This document shows positions 59,352 through 64,000 of a stretch of DNA of 64,000 nucleotides, in pieces (position 1 is the first letter of the stretch; every line of letters begins with the position of its first letter). A program made the position numbers and the translations under genes. The notes beneath the pieces are model-generated. The model was given only the letters and a program-made list of their open reading frames with translations. It was not told where the DNA came from and searched no databases. The DNA comes from Maritimibacter harenae (GTDB lineage Bacteria; Pseudomonadota; Alphaproteobacteria; Rhodobacterales; Rhodobacteraceae), in NCBI RefSeq assembly GCF_009882975.1, contig NZ_WTUX01000017.1:350362-414361 (forward strand). The letters run 5' to 3'.

Positions 59352-59933
59352 TCAGGCGCCCACCACCCCACGGCGGTGCGAGCGCAAGATGAGATCGACC
59401 CCGATCGGCACCGACGCGGCACTGGTGCCAACGATCACCGCCTCGCGGTTTTCATACCAATGCCCGACGAGCATCCTGACGGCCTGCAGAAGCGTCGCAT
59501 CAACGGCCGCGGAAGCCGCCTCGCCGAGCACGTAATCGATCCAGATCGCGCCCGGCCGGTCCTTCACCACCGGCCACGCGTTCACTGGCCACACCCGCGC
59601 CGGCTCGGCATTGGCATCGAGCTCGTAATTCGCGGCCGCGAAGGTCTGCGTCACACCATCCCGGTCGATGTAGCCGACCTCGGCGATCGACTTCACCGGC
59701 GCGCCGGGCAGCTTCACCACGTCCTCGATCCGATCGAAGGACCGGCGCCAGGTCTGCTCCATCAGCGCGACACCGATACCGCCCGGCCCGTCGATCATGC
59801 CGACCGCGGCATCGACGAGCCCCTCGATATAGGTGTCCTCCTCATCGTGGCGCACACGCAGATGCGCCTTCATCGACGCAAGCGAAATCGGCCGCTCGGT
59901 CGGCTTGCTGATGACGCTCACGCCCTCCCACAT
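59352..59933 (-). CDS. Head-tail connector protein (gp6-like)
   Basis: 193 residues: SLASMKAHLRVRHDEEDTYI, LVDAAVGMIDGPGGIGVALM, QTWRRSFDRIEDVVKLPGAP, VKSIAEVGYIDRDGVTQTF. The L-K-x-HLRVxxxxED-x-x-I opening is the HK97 gp6 connector hallmark. It forms the ring below the portal. It ends 28 bp before the beta-rich gene and follows the 67-residue gene by 1 bp. Confidence 0.9.
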   Translation of the reverse strand: MWEGVSVISKPTERPISLASMKAHLRVRHDEEDTYIEGLVDAAVGMIDGPGGIGVALMEQTWRRSFDRIEDVVKLPGAPVKSIAEVGYIDRDGVTQTFAAANYELDANAEPARVWPVNAWPVVKDRPGAIWIDYVLGEAASAAVDATLLQAVRMLVGHWYENREAVIVGTSAASVPIGVDLILRSHRRGVVGA

Positions 59934-59934
59934 A

Positions 59935-60138
59935 TCAGTCGGCCTTCTTCGCCGCCGCCGCGCTGCGCTTCTCGGCCTTCTTCTTCGGCACGGCCTTTTC
60001 GCGCGGCTCGCCGCGCACCGGCACCGCCTGCTGCGCCTCGATCATCCGCTTCGCGGTCGCGTCGGGCACATCGACCACCTCGCCGCGGTTCTGCGCGCCG
60101 TCCGCGCTTGCGCGCGCAATCAACAGTTTCACTTTCAT
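59935..60138 (-). CDS. Small basic phage protein downstream of the capsid gene
   Basis: 67 residues: VKLLIARASADGAQNRGEVV, DVPDATAKRMIEAQQAVPVR, then an Ala/Lys-rich tail. It resembles short proteins between capsid and connector genes in HK97-like phages (Rho-N/connector accessory type); role unknown. ATG 60138 has GGAGAGCACC upstream. Confidence 0.7.
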   Translation of the reverse strand: MKVKLLIARASADGAQNRGEVVDVPDATAKRMIEAQQAVPVRGEPREKAVPKKKAEKRSAAAAKKAD

Positions 60139-60201
60139 GGTGCTCTCCTCGTCGGCTTAAGAAGCGAGCCGACCGAAGCCGGCTCGCCAGGAAGCCGAGG
60201 A

Positions 60202-61491
60202 TTAGGCAGCGGCCAGAGCCAGCGCCTTGACGGCCGCGGTATCGGCGAGCGCACCGTCGAAACGGATGTAGCCCGCGATGCCGAAGCCCGGCCAGAAGTC
60301 CTTGTCCTGAATGGCGCCGATCAGCGGCTGGCCGACCTTGCGCACGTAGAAGTTGGACATGTCGCCGAAGAGCATGACCTTGGAGCTAACACCCGAAGTG
60401 AGATCGGCCATGTCGTCGTTGATCCAGTAGGGGCGGCCGTTGATGGTCGCCGGGATCCCCGCCTGCACATTGCCGGCCTGCCACAGGTAGTTGCCATCAC
60501 CATCCTTCAGCTTCCGCACCGCCAGTGCGGTCTGGTCGGACAGCATGTAGCCGACGCTCGGGTTGTTGGTGCGGTAGGCCCGGTTCACCGAATGCTCGAG
60601 ATCGAGGATCTCGTCATAGGTGATCGCGTTGTTCGCCGCGGCGACCTTGCCCGCGACGGCCGCAGCCGCGATGCCCTCGACATCGCTCGAGCCCGAGCCC
60701 GTGGTGAGCTTGGCGTTCGCCAGGCGCGCCAGACGCTTGCCGAGAAGCTTACCGATGAAGCGCTCGAGCGCGAGGAACGAGTCGTCCGCGAGCTCCTTGG
60801 AGACACGCAGCCACTCGGTATCGAACGCATAGGCGTTGAGCACCTTCTCGCCGAAGGTCACGTCCGACCCACCATCATCGGTGAGCGTGGCCCCCTCGGT
60901 GTGGGCAACCGCGGTGCCCGCGGTGTCGTCCACGGTCGGGAACGGCATCGGGTTGCCGCCATCGGTCGGGATGACGGTGAACGGCCCGTTGTCGTCATAC
61001 ATCGGCCCGAACGCAGCCATCGTCTCGACGACACGTTGCAGCATGGTCTCGGGGATGGAGTACCCACCGGCCGCGGCCGTGGTGGTCTGCGCCCGCTTCT
61101 CCTTGTCCACGTCGACCTTCTGATAGCCGCGCTCGAGCACCGAACGCGCCTCGGCCGACATGGCACCGACATTGCCCTGCGCCCGGAGATACTCCTGAAA
61201 CGCCTCGCGGTAATCGATACCTTCCGGCTGCTCGCCGCCGCGCTGCTCGCCCTCGTAGGACGGCCGGCGACGTTCATCGACCTCCTCGAGCTCGGCCTGC
61301 GCGCGCTGCAGCTTCAGCTCGCGCTCGATTTCCGACCCGAGCTTGTCGTAGTCGGCCATCATCCGGTCGAACTCGCGGTCGATTTCCGCCGCGCGCTCTT
61401 CCGGGGTTTCGTCCGTGACCTCGTCACGCTTCGCGCGCGCATTCTCGAGAATCCGCGCCTGCCGCTCACGCAGCTCCTTAATTTTCGACAT
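60202..61491 (-). CDS. Major capsid protein, HK97 fold
   Basis: 429 residues. The first ~100 are a highly charged coiled coil (LRERQARILENARAKRDEVT), the delta/scaffold domain removed by the protease. The HK97 fold follows: YREAFQEYLRAQ, GGYSIPETMLQRVVETMAAF, WLRVSKELADDSFLALERFI, INDDMADLTSGVSSKVMLFG, FYVRKVGQPLIG. Builds the icosahedral head. Confidence 0.95.
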   Translation of the reverse strand: MSKIKELRERQARILENARAKRDEVTDETPEERAAEIDREFDRMMADYDKLGSEIERELKLQRAQAELEEVDERRRPSYEGEQRGGEQPEGIDYREAFQEYLRAQGNVGAMSAEARSVLERGYQKVDVDKEKRAQTTTAAAGGYSIPETMLQRVVETMAAFGPMYDDNGPFTVIPTDGGNPMPFPTVDDTAGTAVAHTEGATLTDDGGSDVTFGEKVLNAYAFDTEWLRVSKELADDSFLALERFIGKLLGKRLARLANAKLTTGSGSSDVEGIAAAAVAGKVAAANNAITYDEILDLEHSVNRAYRTNNPSVGYMLSDQTALAVRKLKDGDGNYLWQAGNVQAGIPATINGRPYWINDDMADLTSGVSSKVMLFGDMSNFYVRKVGQPLIGAIQDKDFWPGFGIAGYIRFDGALADTAAVKALALAAA

Positions 61492-61558
61492 GATCTGTCT
61501 CCGATTTCGTGAAAAATTCCGCCCGGAGGCGGCTCGTTTGAGGCGCGGCGCGGTGCCG

Positions 61559-62158
61559 TCAGCCCTCCCGCTCGCGAAGAGCGAGGTTCATGCGCATGCG
61601 CCGGCGAACACGCTCGGCATATGCGGCCATTCCATTTTCGGCGCGCTCGGCTTTGCGATGCGCCTCGAGGCTGCGAAGCCCGATCTCGGTGCCCTTGTAG
61701 GCCGGCTCGGTCACGATCGAGACGTCGAAGATCCGGTCGAACTCGAGGATCTTGCGCAGCGGCGTCTCCCCGGTCTCGTCCCACTCCTGCCGCGCGACCG
61801 TGAAGGCGAACGACATCTTGTCCAGATCGCCCCGGCGCATCTTGCCGACGATCGACTGAACATCGGGATCGTCGGGATCCAGCTCGGTCGCGATTTTCAG
61901 CCCCCGCTCGTCGATCGAGAGATCGAGCGTGCCCGACCCGGTGCGCGCGAGTGGCAGACCATCGTGGTTGATGAGGAACGGCACATCGCTCTCGGAGAGC
62001 GCGCCGTCGAAGGCGCCCGGCTGGATCACTTCGCGGAAGAACCCGCCGATATCGGCCTCTTCGCCGAACACCGCCGCGTAGCCTTCGACCTTGATCGCGC
62101 CGCCGTCATCGGCCTCGCGGATTTCGACGGGAACACCCGCCCGGATTTCAAAATCCAT
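61559..62158 (-). CDS. HK97-family prohead protease
   Basis: 199 residues, U35-type serine protease. The His is in VPFLINHDGLPLARTGSGTL and the Ser in DLDKMSFAFTVARQEWDETG, with FREVIQPGAFDGALSESDV upstream. It cleaves the capsid delta domain during maturation. Starts 3 bp after the portal stop; a 67-bp gap precedes the capsid gene. Confidence 0.93.
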   Translation of the reverse strand: MDFEIRAGVPVEIREADDGGAIKVEGYAAVFGEEADIGGFFREVIQPGAFDGALSESDVPFLINHDGLPLARTGSGTLDLSIDERGLKIATELDPDDPDVQSIVGKMRRGDLDKMSFAFTVARQEWDETGETPLRKILEFDRIFDVSIVTEPAYKGTEIGLRSLEAHRKAERAENGMAAYAERVRRRMRMNLALREREG

Positions 62159-62161
62159 GTT

Positions 62162-63385
62162 TCACTCCTGCGCTTTAGGTTGCTTGCCGATCGGCACCGT
62201 CGCCCCCTGAATCATGAGATCGTTCCCGACCGGATCGGGCGCCAGGTTCTCGCGCTGACGCGCCTCGTTCGGTTTGAGAACGCCGTTCTGGATGCCACTG
62301 GCGTAGCCATCCATCCGGGTCTTGAAGTCGCCGCGCAGAAGGCCGTCGAGGTTGACCTCGATGAAGAGCTGGGAGGTGCGGCCCAACAGCTTCAGGTTCA
62401 GCTCCTGCTCAAATTGCGTGACCCACCGCCGCAGCGTGTGCTTCACGAAATGGAGATCCTGCTGCTCGGTGTTCGAATAGGTGCCCTTCGACAGATCCTG
62501 CAGAAAGGTCGGAGGCAGCGAGAAGATCCGCGCAATCTGCTCGATGAGGAACTGCTGCAGCTCGACCATCTGCGCCTTATCGGGATCGACGCCCAGCGAC
62601 TTGATGGTGTGGCCCGCCGGCAGGACCAGCGCCTGCCGCTTCTCCTTCGCGGCCTTCTTCACCGCCTCCTCGAGATCCGCGCCGGCACGCTGCATGCCGG
62701 CCGGCGACTCGAATGGCCCCTCGATCGCGAAGGGCGGAACACCGCCATTCTCAAAAAACTTGCCGCCGTATTTCGTCGCCGCCTGCGCGAGCCCAACGGT
62801 CTCCTTGTTCGACATGAGCGGGCTCACGGCCGTGAGCATGTCCGACCCGAGCATGAAGGTCAGGTCGATGATCTCGTCGGCCGCATAGACCACCTCGGTG
62901 CCGTCGCCGCGCGCGTAATGGTATTTCTTGCGGCCGGCCGACATCTTGACCGTCACCTTCTCCGGCTCGAGCGGCCAGAGGTTCGCCACGCGGCCCGCCT
63001 TGTTGCGCTCGATGTAGGTCAGCCCGCGACCCGAGGTGAACACCTGATCGAACAGATACTTCCGCCACTGGAAGCTGGTCAGCTCCGGGTTCACAGCGCC
63101 CGTCAGGAGAGAACCCACGCCGGTGCGCAGGCGCGCGCGGCCGTCGCCATCGCGTCGATAGGTGTGAACCGGCAGAGACGCCATCGTCCCGGCCAGGAAA
63201 TTGACCGCCGCCCAAATCGCCGGCACGCCGAGCGCCGACTTGATGGTCACGTTCTCGCCCGCCGTCGCCTCACCCCAGCCCAGCACCTCCACGAGCCGCG
63301 GCGACGACTGCGTGTATTGCGCCTCGACGCGCTCTTCCGGCTCGCGATCCGGCCGGCGAATTTCAAGCCCGAACAGACGCATCAA
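62162..63385 (-). CDS. Phage portal protein, HK97 family
   Basis: 407 residues: VPAIWAAVNFLAGTMASLPV, GVGSLLTGAVNPELTSFQWR, RGLTYIERNKAGRVANLWPL, QQFLIEQIARIFSLPPTFLQ, DLSKGTYSNTEQQDLHFVKH and TLRRWVTQFEQELN near the C-terminus. Forms the dodecameric DNA entry ring. Overlaps the terminase stop by 4 bp (ATGA). Confidence 0.95.
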   Translation of the reverse strand: MMRLFGLEIRRPDREPEERVEAQYTQSSPRLVEVLGWGEATAGENVTIKSALGVPAIWAAVNFLAGTMASLPVHTYRRDGDGRARLRTGVGSLLTGAVNPELTSFQWRKYLFDQVFTSGRGLTYIERNKAGRVANLWPLEPEKVTVKMSAGRKKYHYARGDGTEVVYAADEIIDLTFMLGSDMLTAVSPLMSNKETVGLAQAATKYGGKFFENGGVPPFAIEGPFESPAGMQRAGADLEEAVKKAAKEKRQALVLPAGHTIKSLGVDPDKAQMVELQQFLIEQIARIFSLPPTFLQDLSKGTYSNTEQQDLHFVKHTLRRWVTQFEQELNLKLLGRTSQLFIEVNLDGLLRGDFKTRMDGYASGIQNGVLKPNEARQRENLAPDPVGNDLMIQGATVPIGKQPKAQE

Positions 63386-64000
63386 TCATCCCCCAAGAGT
63401 TTGAAGTCGGGATCCTCCCACGGCGAGCGCCTGACCGGCGTGCTCGCCTGCTCGATCGCGGCGCCGACACCCATCGCGGATGCCACCGCCAGGTCGATGC
63501 GCGCCGTCGCACGGTTCTTCTCGAACCGCCGCAGACCGGCCGGGCTTTCCCAAAAGGTCGATGACGCCACCGCCGAGCGGAGCGCCGGGTTCACTTGGAT
63601 CCGAATGCGCTTCTCGAGCAGGAGCTGCTCGAATTGGTTGATCGAATCCGGCATCCAGAGCGGGGAGTCCTTGCGCCGGTTCGTGCCCTGCGGGTGCTCG
63701 ATGAGCGGCAGCGTGGCCCCCAGCTCGTCGAGCGCTGTCTCGAAATTGCGGATCAGCCATCTGTCGTAGGCGACCGCGGCAATCTCAAACTCCTGCGCCA
63801 GCTCGACCAGGTCGGCCGCGACGAAGTCGAAGCGCACCACCTTTCCCGGCGTCGCGGTCAGGAAGCCCTGATCGACCCATACCTCGTAGGGTGCCCGATC
63901 CTCACGCGCCCGCTCGGTCAGCGTATCGCCCGGCGTGTAGCCCTGCGCGAAGAGAGCGAACTTCGGCCGGTTCTCGCTGTCCACGCCATCGGGGAACACC
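63382..64000 (-). CDS. terL: Terminase large subunit, C-terminal part (cut by window edge)
   Basis: About 205 residues visible; the N-terminal ATPase domain lies beyond 64000. The visible part is the nuclease domain: YEVWVDQGFLTATPGKVVRF, DFVAADLVELAQEFEIAAVA, YDRWLIRNFETALDELGATL, and the C-terminal DLAVASAMGVGAAIEQ (RKIDxxxAxxMA-type end). It cuts and packages phage DNA through the portal. Confidence 0.9.
   Translation of the reverse strand, partial: VFPDGVDSENRPKFALFAQGYTPGDTLTERAREDRAPYEVWVDQGFLTATPGKVVRFDFVAADLVELAQEFEIAAVAYDRWLIRNFETALDELGATLPLIEHPQGTNRRKDSPLWMPDSINQFEQLLLEKRIRIQVNPALRSAVASSTFWESPAGLRRFEKNRATARIDLAVASAMGVGAAIEQASTPVRRSPWEDPDFKLLGDD

Larger units (their letters stand above)
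42314..64000. mobile_element. HK97-type siphovirus prophage, left part (att end to terminase)
   Basis: Bounded on the left by a tRNA-Tyr 3' fragment and running off the right edge inside the terminase gene. The order on the minus strand is terminase, portal, protease, capsid, connectors, tail tube, chaperones, tape measure, tail tip, fibres, globin, endolysin, spanins; cargo genes near att are on both strands. No integrase, repressor or replication genes are in view; these and the intact tRNA should lie beyond 64000. Confidence 0.92.

Noticed and set aside
42400-64000. Gene transfer agent cluster instead of a prophage
   Set aside because: The head-tail order resembles the Rhodobacter GTA, but the element has a tRNA att site, a lysis cassette with spanins, a moron globin and fibre genes in one unit, and lacks the GTA-type NlpC/P60 gene between the BR0599 and tail-tip genes.

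Overview
The window reads as chromosome from a high-GC alphaproteobacterium of the Rhodobacterales (Roseobacter/Paracoccus-like group). The grounds are the codon bias, several protein families typical of that order (DUF4864, DUF2461, a cytochrome bd operon ending in a DUF2474 peptide, class I lysyl-tRNA synthetase, a DddP-like M24 protein) and a recurring 3'-end signature that I recall from Rhodobacterales genomes. No species can be named from sequence alone.

Positions 1-26,700 are ordinary host chromosome. They hold a methyltransferase, DUF2461, a Tat/lipobox murein transglycosylase, a large beta-helix protein, cydAB plus a DUF2474 peptide, lysS, a TerB-like protein, a Nu-type GST, a PBP4-type carboxypeptidase, nadD, a MarR-GNAT fusion, ettA, a REP-associated tyrosine transposase (RAYT) with four REP palindromes, a MarR/MFS divergent pair, an FMN alpha-hydroxyacid dehydrogenase, pyruvate carboxylase and a TetR/DUF2306 divergent pair with two operator-like palindromes. 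A complete tRNA-Gly(GCC) at 26,777 is followed by a flippase-like membrane protein and a more AT-rich glycosyltransferase-like gene, which looks like a small surface-polysaccharide insertion.

Positions 30,157-41,600 are a metabolic accessory region. A LysR gene diverges from a 2OG-Fe(II) oxygenase, an M24 protein that keeps the metal ligands and tyrosine of DMSP lyase DddP, and a nitrilase-superfamily hydrolase. A phospholipase D-like gene follows. On the opposite strand a tightly packed operon encodes a Rieske oxygenase, a glutamine-synthetase-like ligase and an arylamine N-acetyltransferase. Ligase plus Rieske oxygenase is the logic of the aniline pathway (gamma-glutamylation, then oxygenation). 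The region therefore looks like an amine or amide catabolic island, with the substrate unknown.

From 42,314 to the right edge lies one end of an HK97-type siphovirus prophage. Its left boundary is a displaced 3' half of a tRNA-Tyr gene, from anticodon stem to CCA, so the intact tRNA and probably the integrase lie beyond the window. Next come AT-richer cargo genes of unknown function (42.5-45.2 kb), a lysis cassette (endolysin with N-terminal membrane segments, overlapping i- and o-spanin candidates), a single-domain globin, tail fibre and tail-tip genes, tape measure, a tail-chaperone pair joined by an A-AAA-AAG slippery site, and head genes ending in a terminase fragment. The tail-tip protein carries an inserted von Willebrand A domain with a MIDAS motif. 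It also carries DFF-x-x-GPD repeats that recur in a neighbouring tail protein. This is the most unusual architecture in the window.
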